From assembly GCF_025490915.1 (NCBI RefSeq), contig NZ_JANQBA010000007.1, positions 85,468-149,467 of the forward strand: a DNA stretch of 64,000 nucleotides. The letters are read 5' to 3'. Shown here in pieces: positions 39,478-49,329 of this stretch. A model generated the notes under the pieces. That model was not told the DNA's origin. It saw only the letters and a list, made by a program, of their open reading frames with translations, and did no database searches. The DNA comes from Lacticaseibacillus parakribbianus (GTDB taxonomy: Bacteria; Bacillota; Bacilli; Lactobacillales; Lactobacillaceae). Each line of letters opens with the position of its first letter. Within the stretch, counting starts at the first letter, position 1. The position numbers were made by a program, and so were the translations under genes.

Positions 39478-41484
39478 CTAGTTGTTGACCGCCTCGTCTT
39501 CGATCGCCCGGGCCAGCATGGTGCGAACCGCGGCGACCGACTCGCCCTTGATCTGGGTGGCCGCGTTGCTCAGGTGACCGCCGCCGCCCAACTTCTCCAT
39601 CAGGCGCTGGACGTTGACCGAGCCCAGGCTGCGAGCCGAAATGCCGACCTGGTTGTCGGAGCGGCGGGTGATGACGAAGCTGGCCGTGATGCCGTTGAGC
39701 GTCAGCAAGGTGTCTGCCGCCTGGGCCGCGATCACGGGGTCGTAAACCCGGTCCGCTTCACCTACACATAATGCCATACTTGGCGCAATCATTTCAATTG
39801 TATCGATGAGATGATTCTTCTGAATGTAGCTGTCGATATTTTCCTTCAGCAGGTTCTGGGTCATCAGGCCATCCGCGCCGTTGGAACGCAGGTAGGACGC
39901 GGCGTCGAAGGTGCGAGTGCCGGTTCGCATCGCGAAGTTCTTGGTGTCGACCGTGATACCGGCCAGCATCGCCGTCGCCTCCAGCTTGTTCAGGCCGGGA
40001 ACGCCGGTCGGCTGGTACTCGAACATCTCGGTCAACAGCTCACAAGTCGAGCTGGCGTAGGGTTCGATGTAGACCAGCATCGGGTTTTCGGGGAACTCCT
40101 CGCCGCGGCGGTGGTGATCGATGATCACGGTGCGGGTCGAGAGCTTCTCGTACAGGTCCGGCGCCGCGGTGATCGAGGCCTTCGAGTGGTCGACCATCAC
40201 CAACAGGCTCTTGTCGGTGGCCTGCGACAGCGCGGCCTCGGGCGTCACCACGGCGTTGGCGATTTCCGGATCCTTGCCGACCGCGGTCATCAGCCGCTCG
40301 ACGTCGGAGTGCAGGTTGGCCGGGTCGACCACGACGTAACAGTCCTTGCCGTTCATCTGGGCGATGCGGCGGATGCCCAGCCCCGCGCCGATCGCGTCCA
40401 TGTCCGGCCGCTTGTGGCCGACCACGAAGATTTTGTCGGTTTGCTTGAACAGCTCCTGCAACGCCTGGGAGATCATCCGGGCCCGAACCCGGGTGCGTTT
40501 CTCCATCGGGTTGGTGCGACCGCCGTAAAACCGCGCCTGCTCGCCTTTTTCACGCACGACGACCTGGTCGCCGCCGCGGCCCAGCGCCAGGTCCAGGTTG
40601 GACTGGCTGACCGCGGCCAGGTTCGACAGGTTGTTCTCGCCGTATGCAATCCCGATCGACAAGGTCAGCGGGAAGTTTTGCTTGGAGGTTTCTTCACGAA
40701 TCTGGTCCAAAATCTTGAACTTGTCGTCCTCGACCTGGCGCAGCGAGGCGAGGTAGCCGATCATGATGAAGCGGTCGGCGGCGACGCGCTTGACGAACAT
40801 GCCAAAGGCGCTGGCCCAGTCGCTCATCGTGTTGGTGACGTAGCTGTTCAGGTTCGTGATGGCTTGATCATCCATGGTCTGGGTGATCTCGTCGTAGTTG
40901 TCGAGGAACACCTGGCCGATGGCGACGCGGCGGTTCTCCGCCTCCGCTTCAATCTTGGCGTAGGGGGTGATGTCCATCAGGTAGACCACGCCGATGCTCT
41001 TTTGGATGGTCATGTCGAACTGGTGGCCGCCCCAAGTGATCTTGGTCCTGGCGCTGGAGTCCTGGTTGGAGGTGACCAAGTCGGCCAGCTCGGCGTCGAT
41101 GGCAGACAGCGGCTGGCCGAGGAACTCGTGGTCGCCGAAGTACTGCTGCAGGTAGGGGTTGGCCCATTCGATCTCGAGTTGCTCATTGTAGATCAAAATC
41201 CCGACCGGCATCTTGATCAGCGCCTCCTGCTCGCCGCGTTTGATGCGGTAGGAGAGGTTTGAGATGTATTTGTTCGTGTTTTCGGTAATTCGGGCCAGGG
41301 CGAAGACGGTCGCCCCGAGCAGCCCGATCAGGAAAATGAAAAGAAACAGCGCCAGCCAAGGCCGGATGAAGCTGGCCACGATGACGTCGACCACGGCCAA
41401 CACCGCCATGATGGCGACAATCCAGCGCAGCCGGACGTCCTCCAGGAACGCCGGCAGCTTGATTTTTGCCAGTAGATTTTTCAC
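39478..41484 (-). CDS. gdpP: Cyclic-di-AMP phosphodiesterase GdpP
   Basis: The 668-aa membrane enzyme degrades c-di-AMP and so controls potassium, osmotic and wall homeostasis. It has two N-terminal membrane helices (about 17-60), a PAS domain (about 80-150), a degenerate GGDEF domain (about 170-300, GRGGDQ) and DHH/DHHA1 domains with VGHKRPDMDAIG, VDHSKAS, IDHHRRG and GGGGHLSNAA. The GTG at 41484 follows a GAGCG site; the longer in-frame extension lacks one. The K+ transporter genes ktrAB, whose proteins are c-di-AMP targets in Firmicutes, lie 12 kb away. Confidence 0.95.
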   Translation of the reverse strand: MKNLLAKIKLPAFLEDVRLRWIVAIMAVLAVVDVIVASFIRPWLALFLFIFLIGLLGATVFALARITENTNKYISNLSYRIKRGEQEALIKMPVGILIYNEQLEIEWANPYLQQYFGDHEFLGQPLSAIDAELADLVTSNQDSSARTKITWGGHQFDMTIQKSIGVVYLMDITPYAKIEAEAENRRVAIGQVFLDNYDEITQTMDDQAITNLNSYVTNTMSDWASAFGMFVKRVAADRFIMIGYLASLRQVEDDKFKILDQIREETSKQNFPLTLSIGIAYGENNLSNLAAVSQSNLDLALGRGGDQVVVREKGEQARFYGGRTNPMEKRTRVRARMISQALQELFKQTDKIFVVGHKRPDMDAIGAGLGIRRIAQMNGKDCYVVVDPANLHSDVERLMTAVGKDPEIANAVVTPEAALSQATDKSLLVMVDHSKASITAAPDLYEKLSTRTVIIDHHRRGEEFPENPMLVYIEPYASSTCELLTEMFEYQPTGVPGLNKLEATAMLAGITVDTKNFAMRTGTRTFDAASYLRSNGADGLMTQNLLKENIDSYIQKNHLIDTIEMIAPSMALCVGEADRVYDPVIAAQAADTLLTLNGITASFVITRRSDNQVGISARSLGSVNVQRLMEKLGGGGHLSNAATQIKGESVAAVRTMLARAIEDEAVNN

Positions 41485-41698
41485 GTTATCGCTCGCTTTC
41501 ACAAAGAGGCGCGGGACAGACCCGCATAATAAGGAATTCTTAACCCTAATTTTACCATATTTAGGGTTTTGGGGTGAAACCCCCTTGTTCATTGCACGAG
41601 CAAACGATTTCACTTGTCATCGGCGGCGACCCGTTGTACGCTGGTCTAGACAGCCAAGTGGCCACCACGGTCACCCACGCCAAAGGAGGTCCCCACAC

Positions 41699-42283
41699 AT
41701 GAAAAAATTAGTACAAACCGCCCTGAGCCTGCTGGCCTTGGTCACCATCGGCCTGGGCCTGAGTGCCTGCAAGGACAAAAACGCCATCGGCAATGCCGAT
41801 TACAAGGTGACGATTCCGGTCACCGTCAAGGGCACCAAGAACAGCCTGACCTATTACTTGGGCCAGGACAAGACCTTCATCAGCGTGATGGATAAGAAGG
41901 ACGCGAACACCAAGACCGGCTCCAACGGCAACATGGCCTGGATGAGCGGCACCTACAAGGTCGACGGCAAGAAGGTCACCCTGCAGGCCAAATGGGTCGG
42001 CACCGTCGAGCAGCCGATTCCAGGCGCGACGCTCACCGCCGCCCAGAAAAAGGCGCTGATCAAGGCCTCGTACCACGGCAAGTACCCCTACGACTTCGCC
42101 GGCACCCGCCTGATCACCGACAGCAAGCACAAGGTGATCCGCCTCGAGGAAACCGGCGACGGCAGCAGCTGGACCAAGATGACCGTCAAGGCCACCACCG
42201 AGAAGAAGGCCATGCCGAAGAAGACCGCCAAGGCGATGTACCAGGCCGGCCTGGCCAAGCTCAAGGCCGTTCAAACCAAGTAA
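41699..42283 (+). CDS. Putative lipoprotein
   Basis: The 194-aa protein has a lipoprotein signal (MKKLVQTALSLLALVTIGLG, then LSAC with the lipid Cys at 24) and a charged beta-rich domain. Similar small lipoproteins of lactobacilli have no known function. AAAGGAGG precedes the ATG. It is monocistronic with a strong terminator. Confidence 0.8.
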   Translation: MKKLVQTALSLLALVTIGLGLSACKDKNAIGNADYKVTIPVTVKGTKNSLTYYLGQDKTFISVMDKKDANTKTGSNGNMAWMSGTYKVDGKKVTLQAKWVGTVEQPIPGATLTAAQKKALIKASYHGKYPYDFAGTRLITDSKHKVIRLEETGDGSSWTKMTVKATTEKKAMPKKTAKAMYQAGLAKLKAVQTK

Positions 42284-42302
42284 CCGCACTTCAAGCCAAC
42301 GT

Positions 42303-42355
42303 TAAGGACCCCGCGATTGCCAGCCAAACGGCTGGCGATCGCGGGGTCCTTTTCG
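42303..42355 (+). terminator. Terminator of lipoprotein gene
   Basis: AAGGACCCCGCGATTGCCAGCC pairs nearly fully with GGCTGGCGATCGCGGGGTCC; T4 follows. (Arms listed apart; total stem over 20 bp.). Confidence 0.88.
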
Positions 42356-42444
42356 CTGCCGCGGTGAGCAAGCGGGGCCAATTCAAGCTCGCCGCACCGC
42401 GAGGCCCGGGCCGGCGCAGCTTGGCGCGGTGAACCGCCGCGGCG

Positions 42445-43665
42445 TCAGTCTGCGACCACGCGCCAGGTGGCGGCCTTGTGAACCAGCACCACCGCCACCA
42501 GCACCAGCAGGCCCATCAAGGCGGCCATGCCGCCGTTGCCGATCACCGCAGACAGGGTCACCCCGAAGCCGGCGATCATCGCCGACAGCGGCCCCACCGT
42601 GGTCCAGGCGCCGGAATACGCGCCGACCTTCTCGGGATCCATCAGATCCGCTCGCAGCGTCTGGCTCGGCGGCACCGCGATCATCTCGCCGATGGTCTGC
42701 ACCACCGCGTTAAGCACCAGCGGCCACAGCGAGTTGAGCAGGAAGGACACGCCGGTCGCCCCGCCCAACAGCAGCGTCCCGAAGGCAAAGGCGCGGCTGG
42801 TCGACCACTTTTTGGTCAGCCGGGTCATCAGGGCCATCGTGGTGACGATCAAGATGGTGTTGACCAACGTCAGCACCGACAGCATCCGCTGCCCGTAAAG
42901 TGAGATGCCGAACAGCGTGACGGTGCGAAAGTCGCGGTCCAGATGCACCGGCAGGTAGGACATCGGCTGGTTGAAAATCACCTCGACCGCCAGCGACCCG
43001 GCGAAAAACACCATGAAGCGCCGGTCGGCCAGCACCTGCGTGTAGCTTCTCACCATGTGCCACAGCGAGCTGGTCACCTGCCCGGTCGGCACGAAGGTCT
43101 CGCTCATCGCAAACCGCACGACCAGCCAGGTGACAACCGCCATCAGCGCCATGCCCAGCATCAGCTCGAACAGCCAGTCGCGGAAGAACCAGCCGCCGAT
43201 GGCCGAGCCGATCATCACCGAGATGTTCATGATCCAGTACAAAAGCGCGTAGATGAAGCGGCGGTTCTCGCTGCTGGACACGTCGATCATCATCGCCTGG
43301 GCGGCCGGGTCCTCGAGGTTGCCGCCGACGCGAGCCAGCAGGAAACCGGCGAAGGTCAGCCAAGGCGACGTCCCCAAGGGCGAGTTGGCCAAGGCGGCGA
43401 TGCCCAGGCCGACCGCCATCAGCCCGTCGCCCCACAGCATGATCGGCTTGCGACCGTGGGCGTCCGACAGGTGGCCACCGAACAGCCCGGCGACAAGCCC
43501 GACCCCGGCCGCCACGGCCAACAAAAGCCCCGTGGTCGCGGCGCCGAAGTACCGGGCGTAGTAAATCGCCATGTTCGGCATGATCGTGCTACTCAGCAGC
43601 ACACTTAAAAAGACGGTCGCAATCCGCAAGCGGATGTTGCGATCGAGGTTCATGAAATCTTTCAT
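42445..43665 (-). CDS. MFS transporter (multidrug type)
   Basis: The 406-aa protein has 12 membrane segments and the MFS loop GGHLSDAHGRKP (about 63-74). It looks closest to the MdtG/MdtH-like drug exporters, but no specific motif settles the substrate. GGAGG is 7 bases before the ATG. Confidence 0.85.
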   Translation of the reverse strand: MKDFMNLDRNIRLRIATVFLSVLLSSTIMPNMAIYYARYFGAATTGLLLAVAAGVGLVAGLFGGHLSDAHGRKPIMLWGDGLMAVGLGIAALANSPLGTSPWLTFAGFLLARVGGNLEDPAAQAMMIDVSSSENRRFIYALLYWIMNISVMIGSAIGGWFFRDWLFELMLGMALMAVVTWLVVRFAMSETFVPTGQVTSSLWHMVRSYTQVLADRRFMVFFAGSLAVEVIFNQPMSYLPVHLDRDFRTVTLFGISLYGQRMLSVLTLVNTILIVTTMALMTRLTKKWSTSRAFAFGTLLLGGATGVSFLLNSLWPLVLNAVVQTIGEMIAVPPSQTLRADLMDPEKVGAYSGAWTTVGPLSAMIAGFGVTLSAVIGNGGMAALMGLLVLVAVVLVHKAATWRVVAD

Positions 43666-43962
43666 TAGTTGTCCTCCGGCAAGGGCTTAACTATAGCACT
43701 CGCCGCAGGGGCTCGCCACCACCGTTTGGCGGGACCGCGCCGCCGCACAAAAAAGCGCCGTCGCCAAGACGTCGCTTCGTGAAAAGATTACTGAAAACTG
43801 GTGGTGCAAGCCGATCGCACCCACCCGGCCGCGGTCCCCGGTCCGGCCTGCCACGCGGTTGCGGGGCCGCGGCGGCGCGTTGCCGGCCGCGGTCACAACC
43901 GCCGCAGGTGACCGTGCAAAACCGCTCGCCACACCGCGCCCTGGCCGCGGTTGGGAACGCCG

Positions 43963-45177
43963 TCAGTCGAGCTTTTCGCCCATGGTCTCCGTGCCCAGCG
44001 CCAGCACCGCCACGACCCCGATCAGAATCGCCACGGTGAAAATGCCGAAGATCAGGCCGAAGCCGACGTTGGCCGCGACCAGGCTGCCGACCAAAAGTGG
44101 ACCGACGATGCCGCCGATGCGGCCGACCCCGGCCGCCATGCCGGAGCCGCTGGAGCGAATGACGCTCGGGTACTGCTCGGGCGAGTAGGCGTAAAGCGCC
44201 CCCCAGGCCCCGAGGTTGAAAAAGGACAGCAGCATGCCGCTGGCCATCAGCGCCGGCAGGCCGGTGGCCAGGCCAAAGCCCAGGGCCGCCAGCGCGGTGC
44301 CGACCAAGAAGGTGGCGAGGACCTTCTTGCGGCCCCATTTTTCGATCAGCCAGGCCGCGACGAAGTAACCGGGCAGCTGGGCCAGCGTCATCACCAGCAC
44401 GTAGCCGAAGCTGTTGATCATCGAGTAGCCCTTGAGCACCATCACGCTAGGCAGCCACAGGAACATGCCGTAGTAGGAGAACACGACCATGAACCACACC
44501 ACCCACAGCATCAGCGTCGCCTTAGCATACTTGCGCTGCCAAAGCGCGGTCAGCGCCTGAAAGAAGCCGGGCTTCTGGTGAGTCTGGGCCAAAAAGGCCG
44601 GCGATTCGTTCAACCCTTCACGGAAGTACAAGGCGTACAAGGCGCAAAGACCGGTCAAAACCATCGCCACGCGCCAGCCCCAGTGCGGGATCACGAAGTA
44701 AGACACCACCGCCGCCAGCAGCCAGCCGGCCGCCCAAAAGCTCTCCAGCAGCACGACGGAGCGGCCGCGGTGCTTGGTTTCGACGCTTTCGGACACCAAG
44801 GTCGACGCCACCGGCAGCTCGCCGCCCAGCCCCGCGCCGATGATCAGCCGCAGCACCATGAACATCGCGTAGCCCGTGGCCAAGGCGCTGGCCGCCGACC
44901 CCAGCGAGAACAACAGCAGCGTCACGATCAGCACCGTTTTGCGGCCGATGCGGTCGGCCAAAATGCCGAACAGCACGGCGCCGATCGCCATCCCGATCGA
45001 GCTGACCGAGCCAATCCAACCCATCTGCACCGCATCCAGGCCCCATTCGCCCTTGACCGCGGCGATCACGAAGGACAGCATCCCAACGTCCATCGCGTCG
45101 AACAGCCAGGCGACCCCGACCCCTGTGACCAGGCGAACCGGACTCGCCGTCTTCGTCGTCGTCATTTCTTTTGCCAT
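43963..45177 (-). CDS. niaP: MFS transporter, probable niacin uptake (NiaP)
   Basis: The 404-aa, 12-segment carrier resembles the AAHS/SP-like branch that includes NiaP: FDAMDVGMLSFVI in helix 1, ADRIGRKTVL, and GAGLGGELPVASTLVSE in helix 4. NiaP imports nicotinic acid. A NiaR-type repressor is the next gene upstream, which strongly supports the call. The ATG at 45177 follows GGGAGG. A minus-strand promoter candidate with TTGACA and TGTCA half-sites and the CCCGGG palindrome are upstream. Confidence 0.8.
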   Translation of the reverse strand: MAKEMTTTKTASPVRLVTGVGVAWLFDAMDVGMLSFVIAAVKGEWGLDAVQMGWIGSVSSIGMAIGAVLFGILADRIGRKTVLIVTLLLFSLGSAASALATGYAMFMVLRLIIGAGLGGELPVASTLVSESVETKHRGRSVVLLESFWAAGWLLAAVVSYFVIPHWGWRVAMVLTGLCALYALYFREGLNESPAFLAQTHQKPGFFQALTALWQRKYAKATLMLWVVWFMVVFSYYGMFLWLPSVMVLKGYSMINSFGYVLVMTLAQLPGYFVAAWLIEKWGRKKVLATFLVGTALAALGFGLATGLPALMASGMLLSFFNLGAWGALYAYSPEQYPSVIRSSGSGMAAGVGRIGGIVGPLLVGSLVAANVGFGLIFGIFTVAILIGVVAVLALGTETMGEKLD

Positions 45178-45220
45178 CGTTTTCCTCCCATACCCGGCGC
45201 CTTGGCGCCGCTGCCTGAAC

Positions 45221-45234
45221 ATTTCCCGGGAAAT
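45221..45234. repeat. ATTTCCCGGGAAAT palindrome, copy 3
   Basis: Perfect 14-bp copy in the niaP leader, 44 bp before its start. Confidence 0.8.
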
Positions 45235-45336
45235 AATTGCGAATGTCGCGACTCCCACGTCTTGACATCTTATGCCTCAGTATTTTCCTCGCTGGCTACG
45301 GATTTGTCAACTTTTTCACGAAGTTTCTGCAACGCA

Positions 45337-45366
45337 TCAAAAAAGCCCCGCGTACACGCGAGGCGG
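45337..45366 (-). terminator. Terminator of niaR
   Basis: CCTCGCG-tgta-CGCGGGG followed by T6 on the minus strand. Confidence 0.8.
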
Positions 45367-45373
45367 TCGGCCC

Positions 45374-45901
45374 TCAGCTGAGGCCCTTGGTGTCTTCGTA
45401 CAAGAAACCCTTGGCGCGAAGGGCGTCCTTGATGGCGGCCAGCTGGTCCGGTGTGTCGTAGCCGATGGTGTGCAGGTGAACCCCGTCGGTCAGCTCGGAC
45501 AGCAGGTGGCCTTCGCGCTGGCGCAGGTGACCCATGAACAGGTTCACATCCGTGCGGGTGCGAACCTGCAGCTGGCCCTTGATCTGGCCGTAGACCGGGT
45601 GTTCGACCAGCACATCGAGGATGGCGCCGCCCAGGTCGACCACCGTGTTCATCTCCTCACGCGCCTGCTCCGGCGTGTGGCGGCACACGATGACGGCCTC
45701 GTGGCGCGGCTTTTCCTCGTACTGGTAGCCCTGCGGCGTGGCGATGATGGCCTCACCCTGGGCCCGCATCAGCGCGATGTCGCCGACCACGGTCTGGCGA
45801 CTGACACCGAACCGCTGGCCGAATTGGTTCGCGGTGATCGGTGCGTTGTTATCAGCTAAGGCGGCCCGGATTTGGGCCTGCCGTTCAGCACTCGTTAGCA
45901 T
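45374..45901 (-). CDS. niaR: Nicotinate-responsive repressor NiaR
   Basis: The 175-aa protein has an N-terminal winged helix (about 5-60, FGQRFGVSRQTVVGDIALMRAQG) and the C-terminal 3H domain with its conserved histidines in CRHTPEQ, LVEHPVYG and GVHLHTIGYD. NiaR binds nicotinic acid and represses NAD synthesis or niacin uptake genes. The ATG at 45901 is 7 bases from AGGGGG; a GTG directly before it is too close. It precedes niaP on the same strand, with a terminator between. Confidence 0.9.
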   Translation of the reverse strand: MLTSAERQAQIRAALADNNAPITANQFGQRFGVSRQTVVGDIALMRAQGEAIIATPQGYQYEEKPRHEAVIVCRHTPEQAREEMNTVVDLGGAILDVLVEHPVYGQIKGQLQVRTRTDVNLFMGHLRQREGHLLSELTDGVHLHTIGYDTPDQLAAIKDALRAKGFLYEDTKGLS

Positions 45902-45987
45902 CACATTACCCCCTGATCTCTGCTTGGCGGCTTTGGATTCCGCCGTTCACTGGTATATTACCGCAAAATCGCGCCGTGCAACAGACG

Positions 45988-46024
45988 CAAAAGGCGGTCT
46001 CTGTGGCGAGGCCGCCTTTTGGGC
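45988..46024. terminator. Bidirectional hairpin terminator
   Basis: AAAAGGCGG / CCGCCTTTT between the P-type ATPase end and niaR. Confidence 0.75.
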
Positions 46025-46121
46025 TAGTGTCGGGCCGCCAAGCTGCGGTGGCAGCGGGGCCGGGCTGACCGCTCGGGGCCACCGGCCACCGGTTAGCGGC
46101 ATCAACCGCCTGCCGCCGGCG

Positions 46122-48815
46122 TTACGCCAGCGACTTTTCGGCCGAGAGCTTGCGCAGCCCCATGCGAATGATCTTGTCGATTTCGGTCACCACCAGGGTG
46201 ATGAAGCCGATGGCCACGGCGATGCCCCACTCGCGCAGGGTCATCGGTGCCGTGACGAAGACGTGTTGCATGAACGGAATGTAGGTCAACGCCAGCTGCA
46301 GCGCCATCATCGCACCGATGATTGCGAAGGCCATCGGGTTGGTGAACAACTGCTTGGAGAAGGCCAAGGCGTGGGTGCGGATGTTGAACAGGTAGAAAAT
46401 TTTGCCCAGGATGATGATGTTGACCATCATCGTGCTGGCCGTCGCCGCATCCACCAGGTGGTTGTCCAGCAGGTAGTCATGGGCGAGCAGGCCCAGCCCC
46501 GAGATCATGATCGAGACGTAGATCAGCTGGAAGACGTCGTGCTTGTTCATCATCGACACGCCGTTGCGCCGCGGCGGCCGGGTCATGATGCCGGCCTCGG
46601 CCGGCTCGAAGATGAAAGCCAGCTGGATTGTGATGGCCGACACCATGTTGATCCAGAGCATCTGGCTGGCGTTCAGCGGCATGTCGTCTTGGGTCAAAAT
46701 GGTGAAGGCAATCACGAGTCCCTCGGCGAAGCTGGTCGGCAAAAGGAACAGGATGCTCTTTTTGATGTTGTCGTAGATCCGGCGGCCCTGCGCGATCGCG
46801 CGTTCCATCGTGGTGAACTTGTCGTCGGTCAGGATCATGTCGGCGGCGTCCTTGGCCACGTCGGTCCCGGACTTGCCCATCGCCACGCCGATGTCGGCCT
46901 TCTTCAGGGCAGGCGCGTCGTTGACCCCGTCGCCGACCATCGCGGTGACGTTGCCGGCCTCCTGCAGGGTGGTGATGATGGCCAGCTTGTCGGCCGGCGT
47001 GGTGCGGGCGAACACATCCGCCCCCACCATGGCCCGGCGCCGGTCTTCTTCACTCATCTCGGCCAAAGCGGTCCCGGTGACCACCACCGGCGACTCGGCC
47101 AGGCCCAGCTTCTTGGCAATCGCCAAGGCGGTGTCCGGGTGATCGCCGGTGATCATTTTCACCTTCACGCCGGCGCGGCGCATGGTGCGAATCGACTGGA
47201 TGACCTCCTCGCGCGGCGGGTCGATGATGGCCGCCAAGCCGAGGAAGGTCATGCCGCTTTCGCAAAAATCGGTGTCGATTTCGTCGACCATGCTTGGCAC
47301 GTCGCGGCTGGCCACGGCGATCACGCGCTGGCCGTTTTGGCTGTACTGCTTGGTCAACGCCAGGTAATGCGCGGCGTCAAAGTCCGGATCGGCCGCCGTC
47401 GCCATCGGTAGCACCTTGTCCGGCGACCCCTTCAGGTAGACGCGGCGGGTGCCATCCGGCAGCTCGACCAGCTTGGCCATGAAGCGGTAATCCGAGTCGA
47501 ACGGCAGCATGTCCAGTTCTTCACCTGCCGGCTCGCTGGTGTTGCCTTTGTAATAAGCGGTCAAAAAGGCGCCGTCCGTCGGCTCCCCGTTGATCTGGTA
47601 GTCGCCGTCGATTGCGGCCAACGTCGTATCGTTGGCCTGGAACCCGGCCGTCAGCAGCGCGGCGAGGTCCTCGTGATCCGCCGGGGTCACCGTGGTTTCG
47701 GCGAGCTTGAACTCCCCGGTCGGCGCGTAGCCGGTACCGGTCACGGCGTAAGTGTGCTGCGGGGTGACGATCTGGGTGATGGTCATCTCGTTTTTGGTCA
47801 GCGTCCCGGTCTTGTCGGTCGCGATGATGTCCACGGAGCCCAGCGTTTCAACCGCCGGCATCGTCTTGACGATGGTGTTCTCCTTGTGCATCAGCTGCTG
47901 CATGCCCCGAGCCAAAACCACCGCGGTGGTCGCCGGCAGCCCTTCCGGCATCGAGCCGACGATCATCGTGACCACGGCCAGCGCCAGGGTCCCCAGCGTG
48001 TAGTGGCCGGACCACCAGCCCAGCCCGAACAAGAGGACGGCGGCGATCAAAATCCCGTAGGACAGGCCGGAGCCCAGCCCATCGAGTTCCTTCATCAAAG
48101 GCGTCTTGCCCTTGCGAACATCGGCGACGGCCTGCGAGATTTTACCAATCTCGGTGTCCTGGCCGATTGCGACCACCAGCCCCATCCCGGAGCCGGAGGC
48201 CACCGCCGTCGAGGCGAAGGCCATGTTGGTCTGCTCGGCCAGCGGCGTGTCGGCCGGCAGCGCATCGACTTGCTTATCCACCGAATTGCTTTCCCCGGTC
48301 AACGCCGACTCCTGAATCGACAGGTTGTCGACGTCGAACAGGCGCAGGTCGGCCGGCACGTTGTCGCCGGCCTCAAGAAAGACGACGTCACCCACGACCA
48401 GCTCGGCGGTGTCGACATCGACGCGCTGACCATCGCGGTAAACCGTCGCAGTGTGGGCCAGCATCTGTTTGATTTTCTCCAGCGCGTTGGACGCGTTGGC
48501 TTCCTGGTAATACCCAATCACCGCATTGATAATAATAACCAGCGCAATAATAATTGTATCCGTCGTGTGGCGCATCGCGATCGTCAAAACCGCGGCCCCA
48601 ATCAGGATATAAATAATTATATTATTGAACTGACGGAGAAAGATGACCCACTTCGGGGTTGTGTGCGACTGCAAGGCGTTGGGCCCGTTCTCGGCCAGGC
48701 GGCGCTTGGCCTCCTGGCTACTCAGGCCAGCATCCAAGTCCTCAACGTGTAACTCCTCCTGCAGCGAGGCAACCTCAACGTGGGTCATCGGCCTCTGTTC
48801 AGCGGGATCGTCCAT
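46122..48815 (-). CDS. P-type cation ATPase (type II, Ca2+-type)
   Basis: The 897-aa pump has the N-terminal cation-ATPase domain, TGES (about 193), PEGLPA in helix 4, the phosphorylation site DKTGTLT (about 345), [23 protein letters not shown] and ten membrane segments. PEGLP and length fit the SERCA/PMR1-like Ca2+ (or Mn2+) pumps rather than heavy-metal pumps. It probably exports Ca2+ or takes part in cation balance. The start is at 48815; an internal Met (about 10) is also possible. Confidence 0.9.
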   Translation of the reverse strand: MDDPAEQRPMTHVEVASLQEELHVEDLDAGLSSQEAKRRLAENGPNALQSHTTPKWVIFLRQFNNIIIYILIGAAVLTIAMRHTTDTIIIALVIIINAVIGYYQEANASNALEKIKQMLAHTATVYRDGQRVDVDTAELVVGDVVFLEAGDNVPADLRLFDVDNLSIQESALTGESNSVDKQVDALPADTPLAEQTNMAFASTAVASGSGMGLVVAIGQDTEIGKISQAVADVRKGKTPLMKELDGLGSGLSYGILIAAVLLFGLGWWSGHYTLGTLALAVVTMIVGSMPEGLPATTAVVLARGMQQLMHKENTIVKTMPAVETLGSVDIIATDKTGTLTKNEMTITQIVTPQHTYAVTGTGYAPTGEFKLAETTVTPADHEDLAALLTAGFQANDTTLAAIDGDYQINGEPTDGAFLTAYYKGNTSEPAGEELDMLPFDSDYRFMAKLVELPDGTRRVYLKGSPDKVLPMATAADPDFDAAHYLALTKQYSQNGQRVIAVASRDVPSMVDEIDTDFCESGMTFLGLAAIIDPPREEVIQSIRTMRRAGVKVKMITGDHPDTALAIAKKLGLAESPVVVTGTALAEMSEEDRRRAMVGADVFARTTPADKLAIITTLQEAGNVTAMVGDGVNDAPALKKADIGVAMGKSGTDVAKDAADMILTDDKFTTMERAIAQGRRIYDNIKKSILFLLPTSFAEGLVIAFTILTQDDMPLNASQMLWINMVSAITIQLAFIFEPAEAGIMTRPPRRNGVSMMNKHDVFQLIYVSIMISGLGLLAHDYLLDNHLVDAATASTMMVNIIILGKIFYLFNIRTHALAFSKQLFTNPMAFAIIGAMMALQLALTYIPFMQHVFVTAPMTLREWGIAVAIGFITLVVTEIDKIIRMGLRKLSAEKSLA

Positions 48816-48952
48816 ATACCATCATCCTTTTACAATTTATTTAGCTGTCCGTGCGTTGCCGCGCGGTTCTCATTCCTTAATTTTACGGTACGGCTAATTT
48901 TTGTGCAAGTGGTCAAATTTAGTTATTATAGCGCTTTATTCGGCGCCGCCAA

Positions 48953-48988
48953 AAAGGCACCCGCATTGCTGCAGGTGCCAGTTTGTGG
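48953..48988 (-). terminator. Terminator of toxin-antitoxin operon
   Basis: GGCACC / GGTGCC stem followed by T5 on the minus strand. Confidence 0.75.
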
Positions 48989-48996
48989 GTTGGCGA

Positions 48997-49329
48997 TTAC
49001 CGCTTCGGCAGTCGCAAGAAGGCCTCTAGTCCGACCACATCGACCAGCTGTAGCTGGCCGACAACCCGAACATCCGTGAACAAATCGGCATTCAGTCGCG
49101 TCCCAGTATCAATCCACGATGCCTTGCGAAGACCGGCCCCACGCCAATCCATGATTTCATAGTAATACTGCCTGATTTTGAGTGATTTGGTCTGGAACTG
49201 CGAGGTGATTTTGTAGGCGGCGCGAGGCTGGTCCGGATCATAGGTGCCAAGAATCAGCGCCGGCCGAACTTTGCCACCAGGCCGGTCCTGAAACCTGACG
49301 AAGGTGATGACCACCTCAGTATTCATCAT
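48997..49329 (-). CDS. PemK/MazF-like toxin
   Basis: The 110-aa product starts MMNTEVVITFVRFQDRPGGKVRPALIL, the barrel start of PemK/MazF-type proteins (V-F-DRP-G-KVRPAL). MazF members cut mRNA. The ATG follows GGAGATG and overlaps the end of the upstream antitoxin by 14 bp. The later part is less conserved, so enzymatic activity is not certain. Confidence 0.7.
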   Translation of the reverse strand: MMNTEVVITFVRFQDRPGGKVRPALILGTYDPDQPRAAYKITSQFQTKSLKIRQYYYEIMDWRGAGLRKASWIDTGTRLNADLFTDVRVVGQLQLVDVVGLEAFLRLPKR